A stretch of DNA of 64,000 nt from Lateolabrax maculatus (lineage: Eukaryota > Chordata > Actinopteri > Acropomatiformes > Lateolabracidae): contig CM062218.1 of assembly GCA_031216445.1 (NCBI GenBank), forward strand, positions 22,476,001-22,540,000, in the 5' to 3' direction. This document shows, piece by piece, positions 23,690-36,320 of this stretch; position 1 is the stretch's first letter; every line of letters starts with the position of its first letter. A program made the translations under genes and the position numbers. The notes beneath the pieces are model-generated. The model was not told the DNA's origin. It made no database searches and worked only from the letters and a program-made list of their open reading frames with translations.

Positions 23690-24375
23690 ATACAGATGCA
23701 GCTAGATGCAAGATGCAGTCCTCAACATGAGACATCCCTCTCTACATTAGTGGAGCTGAGGTGGAGTGGTTGAACAGTTTAAGTTCCTGGGAATCAGCAT
23801 CACAGAGAACCTGTCATGGTCATCTCACATCTCCACCCTGCTTAAGAAAGCTCAGAAATGGCTGCATTTCTTAAGGAAACTTAAAAAAGCAAACTACCCA
23901 TGGCAAGTTCTTGTACAGTGTAGCAATAGAAAGCATTCTGACTGGATACATCACAAACTGGCATGGAATGTGCACGGCCCAGGACAGGAGGGCTCTGTAG
24001 TGGGTGATTAAAACTGCCCAGTACATCATTGGTACCCATCTACTGAGCATCAGTGATATCAGTGAGGTGAAGTGCCTCACCAAAAGGATATTAAAAGACC
24101 AAACCCCTGCCCCAGCCACAACTTCTTCACACTGCTGTGGTCTGACAAAAGATACAGAATTATCTGCTGTCAACCACCAGACTACAGAGCAGCTTCTTTC
24201 CTCAGGCTGTGAGATTCCTTAACTCATCCTCCACACCACACCAAAAATAATAGTTTTTTTTAGTTTTAGTTTTAGTTTTTTTTTTCCTTACGTAGAAATT
24301 GGGACTATAATGTGCATTTTGTTGTGCAACCATGTGTTGTAGAATGACAAATAAATTAACCTTGTACCTTGTTTA
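23690..24375 (+). mobile_element. 3' end of CR1/Jockey-type LINE
   Basis: Open frames give VEQFKFLGISITENLSWSSH, then a KKAQKWLHFLRKLKKA block and VVGD-VIKTAQYIIGTHLLSI, the C-terminal part of a fish LINE reverse transcriptase. It ends in a T-rich 3'UTR and ATAAATTAACCTTGTACCTTG tail. It is 5'-truncated and frameshifted. Confidence 0.75.
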
Positions 24376-24703
24376 GAGTCACAATCGGCCAAAGTTATAA
24401 TTGACAGAGAAAACACTCAGACACCCCTCTGATTTGGACAACCGTCTCCCTGATGAACTAATCCAATTTTTTCAAATTTTTCATTAGATGGACAGAGTGC
24501 ACCTGCATCAGAGCCACAAAAAGCAACGCTGGATTTTGGACTACAGTCAACATTTCCTAACATGTACATTTCCATAAGACTGCCTCGTAGCAGTTGCGAG
24601 GGTGAACATTTCTATTGCGATGTAAAGTATTAAAAACAAAAGACCAGGATAACACAAAGATGCCTGAACATGGTGTCGCTTAGGGCCATATATGTGTTAC
24701 TTG

Positions 24704-25377
24704 CATGGGGTGTCACGATTTTGATTATAATTGAAAATTGATCGAAATGAGCTTTCATTTTCTATCATCAAAATCAAAAGCAGGATCGTGATCCCCACCC
24801 ACTTGTCCGCATCCGAAAACACTCCAAAGACGGCACACCATAGCTTGCCGACATCCTGTAGCATTTTTTGAGACACCATGGCCCACTACTGGAGTTGGAC
24901 ATTGGCCACCTGAAGTTGGGTGTGTGTGTGTGGAAACACTAAACACACGCCGTTCCCGACGGCAACACACAAATGTGTTGATAAGCAGAACATTGCAGAT
25001 TTACTACAGTGTGCCTTCATAGTGCATTTAAGTCAATCTGTTGTCCTGCCTGTATACATGATCACAAGCTGCAGTAGTTCAGTTACTATCAACAGGGCAA
25101 AGGGGTGCTTATTGTTATTATATTTAAAATAAATTATTCAAATTTGACCAAATGGCCATAGTGTGGTAGATCATAAAAAATATGGCGCTTATATCACACT
25201 TAAAATAAGAATTTGAAAATGTAAAGTGACAGTTGTCAGGGCATAAAGCCAATGATGTGTTCTTTATGAATCACGCAAAATATTTGAAAAAATAAATAAA
25301 TAAAAGGTTTAAATCAAATTGAATCATGACCTCAAAATATAAATTCAAATTGATTTGGAAAATCGTGACACCCCCTG
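24704..25377. mobile_element. hAT-like non-autonomous DNA transposon
   Basis: Inverted termini GGGGTGTCACGATTTT at the left (from 24707) and AAAATCGTGACACCCC at the right (to about 25374) match over about 16 bp. Flanks do not show a clean 8-bp duplication, so the exact ends are uncertain by a few bases. No transposase is seen inside. Confidence 0.75.
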
Positions 25378-27624
25378 ACCTTGAGACATGCATGTGTGCA
25401 GAATGATCCATACAATAACCATCTGTAGTTAAATACCACCATAGTGTCAGAAATAAAATTAAAGTAGAATTTAATGTTGTCTACCATTTGCAGGTTTTTT
25501 TTTTTCAGAAATTACTTTTTAAGTTGAATTCAGTGAGATTTGACTATTTACATGCAAAATTAATGTGATCTTGGTAATAATCCACATATAATTGGGATTC
25601 CTTTTTTCTGGTGACAGTGCTGTAAAATTGAACTCACTGCATGTTGCTCATAACAACCACACATATACCTGTATTTTAATTAAAAATGTGGAGCTCCAGG
25701 CGACATTTTGGCCAAACTTGTTTAATAAAAAGATGCCCTGGTTATCAGGTGTTTTGGATGGAAGAAGACTGGCAGGAGCGGACGGTCCTGGGGGAGTTTT
25801 TAGCAGATAAAGAAGTTAGGTGATCCACAATTTTTTCGTGGAATTGTGTAAACTGTTTTCAGTGAGTCCAGTTCCAACATACCTGTGTAGTTGTAGTAGA
25901 AACTCTGCAGAATAATTCATCACAATGACAAATTGGACACATAAGCACAGAAGTTTCTGTGGTTACTTAACAGTCTGGTGCTGGATACACAAAATTTAAC
26001 CAGCAGGTCTGCTGTGCAGAACAGATACCGGCTGCCTTCAGATGGCTGTAAAGCCAGTCACCAGTGTAAATGAACGGCCTTCAGTATAGGCTACTAACTG
26101 TCTTAGATGACGGAGTGGGTAAGAATCACTCATTATCTTTATTCTGCCTCGCTGGAATAAAACTTTTTTTCCCCTTTTTTTCCAGCTGGTTAAAAAAAGT
26201 TGAAAAAAACTGACAGGCGAGTGTTTATTTTGGAAGTGGGGCACAGTGTTATGACCCCGCCCCTCTCTCTCACACACACTTTTTCTCCGTGTCAGCAGAT
26301 CTAAATTTGTCAGGCAGCAGAAGGGTGTCACCAGCTGATTAGAGTGTGTGCGCTGTATGTCTTGTTGAAAGAACACGTGTGAGACAAGGAGGAGGGCATG
26401 CAAACCTGTCAATCACAAGAGAAGACTAGACATAGGTCATAATCTGTCTTCTGTCTCCATAATCAGCGAATTCAGGAAACAGAGGGAAGAGGATTTAAAT
26501 GCAGACAAACACACACCAAGCACGCAGGCAGGGTAGGGAAATTTACTAAAGGGAACAGTCTGAACAGTCAAACAAATCCACCAGGGCACGACTGGTGAGC
26601 AGGTCAGGAACAGGCAACATGACATCACCGACAATCTTGCAACTGACTAGGGGAAATGGGCTGGTATAAACACTGGCAGTTAATTGGGGAACTGGTGAAC
26701 AGGCGCATGTAGGAGTCAGGTGACTGAGACGGTGGGAAAGTCTGAGGGCATCTGGTGGATGGATGGAGAATGGCAAGTCTGGAGAGTTCCTAAGTGATGC
26801 ATGGGCCTGGGGCTTGTAATGACAGAAGCAGTGTTTTCTGAGCTTCAGAGCATGTCTCCTTTTTTGATCCTGTCAGGCTGTATAAACTCTGAGTTTGTCT
26901 CCCATAGGTGATATTAGATTGAAGAAATATAACTTCCCTGTATCTTCATTAGCTGGTTGACATTAGGGCTCCATACACTCCATCCTTGGGTCATTTCTTG
27001 TAATGAAAAATGTTGCTGTTTAACAATGAATTCACAGTACATGCATTACATATGGACTACAGTTTTACCTACAGTACTTAAGTTGAATGATCCGACACAG
27101 CGCAGGGCCTTGGGGTTAGAGTTAGGGTAAGGCCCAAACTGCAAACAGTCACAACTTACTTTATTTCAAAGTTCAAGTTTATTTTTTATTTCAAAGGTAC
27201 AAGAGATGTTTAGTGTCTTGTGTCTTCTTTCAGTATGCATGAAGTTGACATTTTAGCTTTTTATGGAAATATATCATAAACTATTACATCGGTTGCTGTG
27301 AAATTTGGTGCACACAGCCGTGGTCTTCAGATGATGAACTGTATCATCTAGCACCATCACCTGGTCAAATTTTACATTTTTCAATGCTTTGGTTTGTGAC
27401 CAAATACCTGCAAAAATGATGCCATTCCCATTAGCCTCAGCTGCTAAAACAATGGATCCTACATTCCCCATAATGCAACCTAATAGCGTTTAAAGAAACC
27501 CCTCTTGACTGGATACGTAAACAGTCACTGTTGGTAGATTTGTCCAAAGAAACGGCCTTGCATTTAGCAGCTTAGTATATTAAAACATGCACATTGTCAA
27601 GGTGATTTCAATGTTATATGTCAA
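25378..27624. other. Intron sequence, no feature recognised
   Basis: Several open frames occur on the minus strand (the longest about 26040-26410), but none shows a domain, codon bias or splice context that would support a gene. Confidence 0.4.
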
Positions 27625-27860
27625 ATCAAGTCAATTTTATTTATAAAGCCAAAAATCTTTAAATCGGGCACAACATATGACACCCTCAATCCTTAGAGGC
27701 CTTAACTGGGACAAGAAACAACTCTCTGGAGAAACTCCAGGAAGAGCAACAGAGGAGAAATGCTTCTTCCTGGACAGACAAACATACAATAGATGCCTCT
27801 GAAGCTGGACAGTTGGGAAAAATAATGAACCAGGAAGTTTAACAAAGACTGTGAAGAACA
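27625..27860 (-). repeat. Teleost retroposon 3'-end fragment, antisense
   Basis: Begins with TCAATTTTATTTATAAAGCC and runs through AAACTCCAGGAAGAGCAACA, a layout of a very common teleost interspersed repeat whose tail lies at the left. No frame remains. Confidence 0.6.
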
Positions 27861-28083
27861 TCAACTATAAAGATTGAAAATAACAGTTGTATCTGTTTCT
27901 CACTGCTGATGCTGTGCTAACATTTTGTCTTGTTTCTGTTTCATTTTTTACACTCCTGGACCCACGACTGCTGATGTCTTCTGAACTTCTGATATAATGG
28001 TGAGTAAATTACATTTAACTATTCTGCACCTTTGGCAAAATTGTTTTTGTAACTTTCATGCCAATAAAGTCATTGAATTGAAA

Positions 28084-28333
28084 AATGGAATTTAATTGAA
28101 TTGAGAGAGAGAGACACACACACACACACATACAGAGAGAGTTTCATAATATATCAATATCATAATTAAATACCAAATGACAAAATATTCAATCCTCAGT
28201 AGATCTTTATTGCTTGCGAGCAAGAGCCATCATCAGTAGCACAGATAGTTCTTCTCTCATCATACCTTACATCATCTCTTAACAGTTGCTGCCTGCACTT
28301 ACTCCTCAACTCTTCCACACATCCCGTTGTCAG

Positions 28334-28366
<33 letters not shown>
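28084..28366. repeat. GA/CA microsatellites
   Basis: Two simple arrays: mixed GA/CA at about 28104-28141 and (GA)n at about 28336-28364, separated by about 190 bp of unique sequence. Confidence 0.9.
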
Positions 28367-28368
<2 letters not shown>

Positions 28369-29608
28369 TTAAAGCTTTTAAATTCTGAATGAATCTACTC
28401 TACACATGCACTGTGCAATGACTCAGATTATTTGGTCACAGTCTGTATACATGTCTGTCTCCCGTTTAATCCAGGTTCAGTGGTAGTAGGGAAGAGGTGA
28501 CCACACCTGACTACTGCTCTCAGCTTCCTGCTGAGGTGTAAATTGGAGCTACATGATGCTGTTATTGAGGGGCAAATGGTGACAGGAAGGTTTTAGAGGC
28601 GTGGTGATGCTGAATCATGTCTTCACCTCATCACTCGGGTCAACTAAACTGCGTTGGAATTGTTCCTACATATTCTATACCTAATGGGACTGCACTTTCC
28701 TCTTTCCTGTTAGTCTCATTTGCCTAAAAATAGACTTGACAAGGAAGCAGTATAGCGGGATCAAGCAGCCTGTTGCACAGATGCACTATAGGAAAATATT
28801 TAGAGCGCTGGGTGATTCCAGAGGCTCCACAGAAAGGCAACATGTCTAGTGTAGTACAATACCAGCCTTGTGGTAATGTTATGTTTTTTGTTGAGACATG
28901 TTGTTTCAGCTGTGTGGCCAGTGTTCCGGTGTCACTATGGTATAGTGCTGTTTGCTTGGCCCTGGCGTGGGGTCTCCCTCATGTCTTTTTCTCATCCTTT
29001 CCCTAATTGATGATGTTATTTGTATTAAGGACGTTAGGGTTTGGAATGGATGCAATCATCTGACCTGAGCTGTTCCTCTGCCTCTGTGACATTAACTGCT
29101 CACCCGACCAGCAAGTGAATAAGAAATAACAATTTTACCCTTCAGCTCTAGTAGTTGTACTACATATTTTTCATTTTATGCCAAGTTATTCTTTGACACC
29201 ACTACATTTCAGAGGGAAATACTGAACCTTCTATTGCATAACACTGACAGCTGTAGTTAATTAGTTAGTTTGCAGATTAAGATTTTACATACAAACTTTA
29301 TTGTTTAACATAATCTGTTCATAAAATATGATGCAATGTTCTTGAATAAACAACCTATTTGCATCTAAAGTAGTTCAAACTGGTTCCATCTCGACCAGTT
29401 ACAAAATGCAAATGCTGATTAATTGCATCTGTTATGTATAATTATATAACTCAGCTTTGCAGTGTTGAAAGTATTTGTTACTCACGGTCTCTCCAGCTCC
29501 ACCCGGTCTGCATGTAGCGTAGTGACTTTGCTTTAATAGTGCTCCCCCACAGAGCACAGCCTTTGTCTGAGTGTCCAGCAGACTGCAGCAGAGAGCAGAG
29601 CAGCCGAA

Positions 29609-29743
29609 ATGGATGAACAGGTGGTCTTTCAGGATGGATTATCATCATCAGATGTCTGCGTGCTGATCCAGTATTGGCATGGAGAGAGGAGAGCAGAGTA
29701 TTTACTTACATCCAGCCGTCAGGTAGATGTAGAATCTTTATAG
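29609..29743 (+). other. Candidate short first exon or 44-aa ORF
   Basis: An ATG in strong context (G at -3, G at +4) opens 44 codons beginning MDEQVVFQDGLSSSDVCVLI and ending at TAG 29741-29743. After 38 codons a possible donor (CAG then GTAGAT, 29723) would end an exon in phase 0. Joined to the epb41 exon at 44220 it would hit a stop at once, so it is not an N-terminal extension of 4.1R. I do not recognise the peptide. It may be a chance frame. Confidence 0.2.
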
Positions 29744-31654
29744 TTGTACTTTATAGCTGTAGTCTTTATGATAGACACATAACACATTTTCATTGTTTTC
29801 AAATAGCAACAGTGCTCTCTGATGGAAAAAAATCTAAGGTAGGGAGATACTGTCTCTAAATGAACTCAGATGTATCTCTTGACATTTCTTTACTTCAGTT
29901 TCAACTTGATCATATAGGAAATTTGCAGAAGGGTGTTAAACACAAAGATCACATGGGAACACAGTGATGACAATAAACAGCTACAATCTATAGTTAGCTA
30001 TACAAATACATACAAATATAAATAAAAAACATAAAACTCAAAAGTGAGGTAATGTATATCCTGGATGCTTGTGTAAGTAACACTGGGCTCTGGTCATGTC
30101 TTTGATTTTTGGCATATTTATCCCGAGTTAAGACTCATTACACATCTCTGTTATCAGAAGTGTCTGAGCCATAATTTACCTGTGATTGATTTTGGATAGC
30201 GTTACATTATTGACTATGACATAGTGGGATCATTTTGCCAAGAAATAATATCTAACCAATGAGATTTCAGTATATATTAAAATGAGAAAGAAGTTTTGCA
30301 GCACGTTGATATGGCTGCATGGTGTTGAATGCTGATGAAAATGTCAATGAGTAAGAACCTAGCATGGTGTTTGGGGGCCTCCAAGTGCTGAAATACAAGT
30401 GTAAGAGTGTGAAAAGCCTTTCCCTGTCCTATACGCGCTGTAACTGGTGTTATTACGACACCAATGCTAATATATGTGTGCTAAGCTAAAATTGGCCGAT
30501 ATAGAATGGCTGGTGTATTTCACAGGCTTTAATAGTATACAAGAGGCTAATGTACTATTGAGTATTGTCAACATAGGGGATGATACAAGTATGTACAGGT
30601 GTTTGTTTTTACATTTTCAAACCTCCTGTATACACTTGTATTCGTAGTTTGGTCCCAAGTGGGACCACACTACACTCAAGACACATGTGCAACACAGAAC
30701 ACGTTTGTATAGTTATTTTGTTGATGTTTCATACAAATAAAAGACACAGGATAACAATAGGTTGTGACAAAGATTCAGATATCTTTGTCAGATAAAATAA
30801 GGCATCCAATGCTGTTAAAGTAAGAGATCTCTGGGAATGGAAATGTCAGTTAAATCAATTATTACAACAAGCTGAACCTTGGTGAACCTGTGCAGTTATT
30901 TTGATTTCTCTCCACAGAAACGCACCAGCAAGCCTGTTGGTGCTGTGGTGTCGTGACCAGGCTGGTGCCTATTGTTGTGCTGGTACAGACGTAATTGAGT
31001 GGAAGTGGAGGGAGGTAATTAAAGAGCACATGCTCAGCTGGAGGCCAGAAGGCACAGATGTCAATAGAAGAGAGAGGGAGAGCAGGAGCTTCTTGAACAC
31101 TGCTTTGTTCGCACATGGGGGGAAATGTGATTTACATCACACTCAGGGTGTGAAATCCCACCAACAGCACAGCAGAGGAGCCGGAATCAGAGGCAAGATC
31201 AGTCTTTCTGGTTTGGACAAAACAACCCAACGTACAGTAAAATGACGACTGTAGATGCTGCAGGGATGAGCAGAGCTGGGCGAGGTTCCAAACACAGGCA
31301 ATACAGCAGCTGGACTGATGTGACCCATGATGTCACACTCTCAACCATTCCCACTGAAGTCCTGTCCAGCTGCTGATATTATTAGAGTTCCTAAACAGAT
31401 TTTACATTTAATAACAATTATCTTCATGCAGCAGGTATGATTTAGAACATTTCAATCTAATCATTTTGTTGTAAAATCATACACAAATGGAGGGGTAAGT
31501 GGGGGCCCGTGGCTCATTTTGGCCCAGGGCCCTGTAGTGAGTTAATCCTGCCATGGTTATAACTTTAACTTGCTACCTTAGTTATAAACCACAGAAGTCT
31601 CTGCAAAGGTTGTTTGAATGACCAACAGTAATTATGTCAAGAGTCCTCTCACTG
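29744..31654. other. Intron sequence, no feature recognised
   Basis: AT-rich sequence with scattered short frames on both strands (for example about 30901-31245) that lack domain or splice support. Confidence 0.4.
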
Positions 31655-32003
31655 TTAAAGAGATAGTTCCGATTTTTTGATGTGGGGTTGCATGAGGTAT
31701 TTATCCATAGTCAGTGTTTTATCTATATATCTGTAGATGGTGGTCATCTAAAGAAAGGCCCACCTAAAATTCTATATCAGGTTAAGTATACGCTATATTT
31801 AGAATATTTTCTTTAGGTGGCTAAAAATATGTTTTGCTGCTGACCTTGTCCACAGCAGTAGATTGCTGAGCATCCATGCAGGGACAGCTGTCAGCTTCTC
31901 CAAACTAGGGACATACCGACCGTCATCTACTGTAGGTAATACACTGACTATAGATAAGTACATCATACAACACCACTTCAAAAAATTGAAATTATCCCTT
32001 CAG
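31655..32003. mobile_element. MITE with long imperfect inverted repeats
   Basis: The left end from TTAAAGAGATAGTTCC and the reverse complement of the right end align for about 40 bp, sharing ATTTTTTGA, GTGG and GTTG blocks. A TTAA sits at the left edge, while the right edge reads TTCA and is decayed. Non-coding. It is consistent with a TTAA-type (Kolobok-like) MITE related in style but not in sequence to the one in the ccn2 3'UTR. Confidence 0.7.
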
Positions 32004-33460
32004 CAACACATAGGATAAAGGAGTCTCTTTTTGAAAGTCAACACAGGTTCGATGACTGAATCCTGCAGGACTCTAGAAAGGGCTGTTCTATGGGGACTGA
32101 CAACTGTGTAGCAGTTGTACCTGGCTAAAAACATCTAAACTAATGTTACTCACTAATGCTAACACACAATTTTACTGTTAAAGACCACCTTGAAAATGTT
32201 ATCTTGTTCATTTGGAGATAAGGATAACTGCTGTTATTTTCCCAGTATGTGGAAATATTCCAGATGGCTGGTATATAATTTTATACACATTTTCTCATGG
32301 ATCTTCCTGACATATTTGGTAACTTTGGAAACTTTAGGATCTGCACTAGAATTTTAGACAAAGTTTTGTGGGTTTTAACTATGTTTGGCAGCACAGCACA
32401 AGTTATGGTGTTGTAAAGGGGAATTTAGCATGTTGCCTCAGTCCAATTGTGGTAATCTCTGCTTTGCTCCCCTTTACACCAGACACCATTTATACTTCTA
32501 AATGTTTTGTCCACAAACCGGCGGTACACTGCAGGGAGGGAAGGGATTGTGGTATTCTCTCTGCTCCTCTCTGGGGAGCGGCTGTGCTCCATGCTGTCAC
32601 TTCACCTCAGCAGACGGTCTGGCTCAGCACCTGCTCCTCCCGCTGGGGGAAGGGGGAGGCTGCTGGTGATAGTGACGGGGGGAGGGGATTGCGAGGGCAA
32701 AGGGTGGCCTTTTGTGTAGTGATGGGGGAAGTAGTTTCTGTATGAATGTGTGAGGAGATCTGACTGTACAGACTGCTGATGCAGGGAGCATCGTGCTGAA
32801 CAGGCCTCTCCCCAGACAAAAGCACTCAAAGTGGTTTAGATATGCCAATTATAACCATGCTGCTGTATCCGTGGAGACCCATTTCATATCTCTGTATGCT
32901 GATGTGCTACTTGGCTGCTACTTTCTTTTGTGCTGACTGAGTGTGCATGTTGCTACTGATTTGATGTTGTGTTTTTCTTTTTTGCTAAAAGTATTTCAAG
33001 TACTGTAGGTAACGAAAATGTGCTGTTATTCTGTTGGTACTTTTATTATTTCCATTTTGTTTGAAGTTCTACCAAATTTCAGAAGGAAATATAGCTGAAA
33101 TGTCTGGTTGAGTAATCAGTCAATGGGCAGAAAATACAGTAATGTTTGAAAGTTTAATTTAAAGTTGATCATTGTAAGGGGCCTCTGCTTTTCACATCAG
33201 GTAGGTTTTTGCCACCATGATATCTCTTACAATACAATTTTTTTTATCTCACTTTAATTCATAAGGAATAAAACATACCCTTGCTCAGTTCAATACACAG
33301 GTCTACCTTGTGATTGAGTTGGACCACAGCAACCTGTTAATCAGGATAAAGGCGTAACAATGCTTATCCATGGAACTGTGTACATTTAAATAGCTGTGAA
33401 CTTGTTTTTGGGTGTAATATAGTAAAATTCTCAGGTGCCTAGCTCCAAAACAAGTCATTG
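32004..33460. other. Intron sequence with a G-rich patch
   Basis: No gene recognised. Around 32500-32850 GC rises, and 32645-32695 holds several runs of four or more G. Overlapping frames in all directions there reflect the absence of AT-rich stops rather than coding. Confidence 0.4.
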
Positions 33461-33464
33461 TGTT

Positions 33465-33545
33465 GTTGTATTTTCATTGTATTGTTAGGCACCTTGTATT
33501 AAAAATTTTGCACAAAAGGCATCATATGAATAAAGTTTGGTTAGA
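33465..33545 (+). repeat. Retroposon 3'-tail fragment
   Basis: The motif TTGCACAAAAGGCATCATAT followed by GAATAAAG resembles the tail of a fish LINE/SINE. Only this part is recognisable. Confidence 0.35.
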
Positions 33546-33679
33546 TTTAATTTAGTTTAACAAATCAATAAATAAAATAAAAATTAATCCAAAAACAGAA
33601 TAAAAAATGAAGAAATATATAAAATATAACAGTGAAACTAAATAATCAGCATATAATAATATATGTTATTTAGTGATGA

Positions 33680-33960
33680 CGATGACTGTAAAGTCACTGG
33701 TTCAGGACCTTCATGGCCTGAGGGAAGAAGCTCCTCCTCATCCTCTCTGTTCTGGTATTCAGGCAGTGGTAAGGCCTCCATGACCGCAGCAGAGAGAAGA
33801 GTCTGTTGATGGGGCGACTGAGGTCATCTGACCGCACCACCCTCAGAGCCAGGTTGCCAACTAGACGCCGATGCTGCCCATCAGGATGCTCTCTATGGTG
33901 CAGGTATAGAGCTAGCCTAACAACCCCCTGACTCCAGCTCTGTACTTGACACACAGACGT
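33680..33960 (-). mobile_element. LINE 3' fragment, antisense (CR1/Jockey type)
   Basis: The minus strand encodes NRLFSLLRSWRPYHCLNTRT followed by ERMRRSFFPQAMKVLNQ, the C-terminal end of a fish LINE reverse transcriptase. It is nearly the same as the copy at 48150-48390, but this copy breaks off earlier. Confidence 0.75.
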
Positions 33961-35172
33961 GAGACTGATATTATCTTCTCATTTAACTCTCAGAGGGAAA
34001 AGTGTTAAGCACATTTCACAAAATGTTGAACTATTCCTTTAAGGATCTGAGTACTTTCCTCCTCTGCAGTACTTGGCGTATTGTGTTGTGACTGTTTGCA
34101 ACACCCTCTCTAGCTGCTTACTGTTTTAAAGATTGATTGTATTGTTTTTCATTCTATAGAGGCTCTGAATAAGGCCAGATGTAATGACAGAAGCTTGTTT
34201 CACGTGCACTCAGCATGTAGGCTTACTACAGTCCATTATGTAACAAATAATGGCCAAACACGTGTGGGATTGTTTCTACAATTGCCTCAGCGCTCTATAC
34301 CGGCTGGCATCAAATAAAACGCTGCCTGAATAAACATATTTATGAATTCATTCGAATGACTTCAGCCTACACGCTCTCCTCTGTCACCGTTAGACTGTTT
34401 TCAATGGCTGAGTGAAGATGGATGTTGGTTTTCATGGCACAGGGAACCTTGGTTACTGATGGTGTAGCTTTGCCATACTCCGAGAGCTGTGATTGGAGCA
34501 GGCTGCTACCTGCACTGCTGCCATTGGCTACTTCCACAAATACACTTGCCTCATTACATACAAATCTCCACCCTCTGGTACAAAGGAGGGGAAGCAAAAG
34601 GGCGTGTATGGGGTGTGTAAGCCCCATGTGCTGTCTTACAGGCAAGGTGTTTCATCAGATCTGTTTGTGACAGCCTGGCTGTTTTGTTCCCTTTAGAGCT
34701 TTTGTACCTTGCTACCTAACAAAATATGTAACAGTTTATATTAGATTAAAGTCATTATGAATTTGGTATTAAAAATACATGTCAAAATATTCAGGCAGGT
34801 GGAGTCAGACACACACACCAATGCTCAAGCCTCATGGGCATTTAGTGGCTCACTCCAGACTCTATATACTGTAGGAGTCATGTGTGGGCTTGGTGCTTAT
34901 CAGCTGGCCAATTATAGCTCCATCTACTACTCTGTGGGATGAACTTCTTTTAATGTTTTTGTTATTGAAGAGAACCACCTTTAAATTAAAGTGATCATGT
35001 AATGAAATACATTTCAGATGAAACATGATGGCATTAGTAATAACAAAACTTTAGTTTTTTTCTTGTTAAACTTAATTTTAAATGAAATATTCAAGGGAAT
35101 AAAATTATGAAATTGCACATTTTATGTATTCACATATTTTCGTTTAACATTTTTTTTCATTTAATTGCAAAT

Positions 35173-35888
35173 TTAATGTATCAATTTAAAGCAGACTTTT
35201 CTATTACAACCAATCAATGTATTGGGGGAGTCAGGCATATTGCGCCTCTTCTGGCGGTCTGTCAGACAACACTGAGGGCACAGAGGCACCAGATCATCCT
35301 CCTGCTCCTGGTACCTAAACACATTGTTAAAAGCCGCTTGATAACGCTCATGAATGAGCACTTTGTTTATCTGATGCTGGTGAGGAACAGTGAGGAGCAG
35401 TGACCGGTGAACGTCTGCACACACAGGATCTTCTCTTCTGCTGGGTGATCTGAACACGGTGGGTGAGTGATTTCCTTACACCACACTGGGAGCGGAGGGA
35501 GAGAATTTGTTGACATTTTTTTTTCACATTCAGCGCCATTTGCAGACAGGTACACCTACCGCCCCCTTTATTGTTCCCACTCCCCGACGCGCTGCTTCTA
35601 TCAGGGAACTAACGCTGCAGGAAAACCAGGAATGCTTTGAATAAAGTGTTTAAATGAATCTTACATGTCAGAACTTGATGCCTGACAATAAAGCAGTGCT
35701 GTAATGATTAGGACGAGAGCGGATGTGATGCTCAGTCCTGTGAAAACAGCCATAGGTACTTCTCCTATTTCTGCTGGAGAACGGATGTACTGAAACGATA
35801 AACTGTGGCTATTATGAACATGGGTTGGTGTGTTAGTCGTCACCATCGCGCTCTCACAATGTCTGTGGCTGCTGTAATCAGTCTCCAT
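35173..35888 (-). CDS. Candidate two-exon single-pass membrane protein, unrecognised
   Basis: On the minus strand an ATG at 35888-35886 in a strong context (AACATGG) opens a frame with a short polar N-terminus and a clear membrane segment (about 25 residues, VPMAVFTGLSITSALVLIIT then ALLY). At 35665/35664 a donor-like AT|GTAAGA splits the codon before an in-frame stop. An AG at 35442-35441 lets 35440-35173 continue in the same phase. The join is 492 nt, 163 aa, with a hydrophilic tail containing an acidic EQEDD stretch and a CPQCC motif. The acceptor's pyrimidine tract is weak. I do not recognise the family. It could be a small gene inside the epb41 intron, an exon of a larger gene, or chance. 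Confidence 0.3.
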
Positions 35889-36284
35889 GTTATCCAACAC
35901 AGAGGATGGATGCAGTCGTTGGTCGATGTCATCTGTTTTTCCAGCAGACTATAGAATCATCATGGAGACCTCTGACTGTGTACCGTCAGCAGGGGCGGCT
36001 CTAGGGCCAGTGGAGGTCCGGGGCTTAGCCCTGAAACCTTTGGAGGAGTCTGGTGCCATGCTTTGATCCATGAATATTGCAATACAGATGAGTTTTGAGT
36101 ATTGAATATGCGACTTGTATTATTTTATTTCTGATTGAACACACAGTTAACTGTCAAAAACAGCTTTTGCCTCCTTCCACATGTATAAAAACTAATTGAA
36201 ACAATGTTATATTTTAAACAGTGTGTAAAACGTTTTATAATTGTTTTTTTAATCTGAATTGACTTTTGATTTCATTTTAGTGAA

Positions 36285-36320
36285 ATGTTCCTTATGGATC
36301 AATAAATTCTATAAGATGGG
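36285..36320 (+). repeat. Retroposon tail-like motif
   Basis: TCCTTATGGATCAATAAATT resembles the tails at 10595 and 51450. Isolated and short. Confidence 0.3.

Noticed and set aside
26038..26412. 124-aa minus-strand frame
   Set aside because: No recognisable domain, low-complexity Lys/Phe stretch from T/A runs, and no splice or promoter context.
32368..32848. Cluster of overlapping frames in five registers
   Set aside because: Due to locally higher GC and few stops. No frame stands out as coding.
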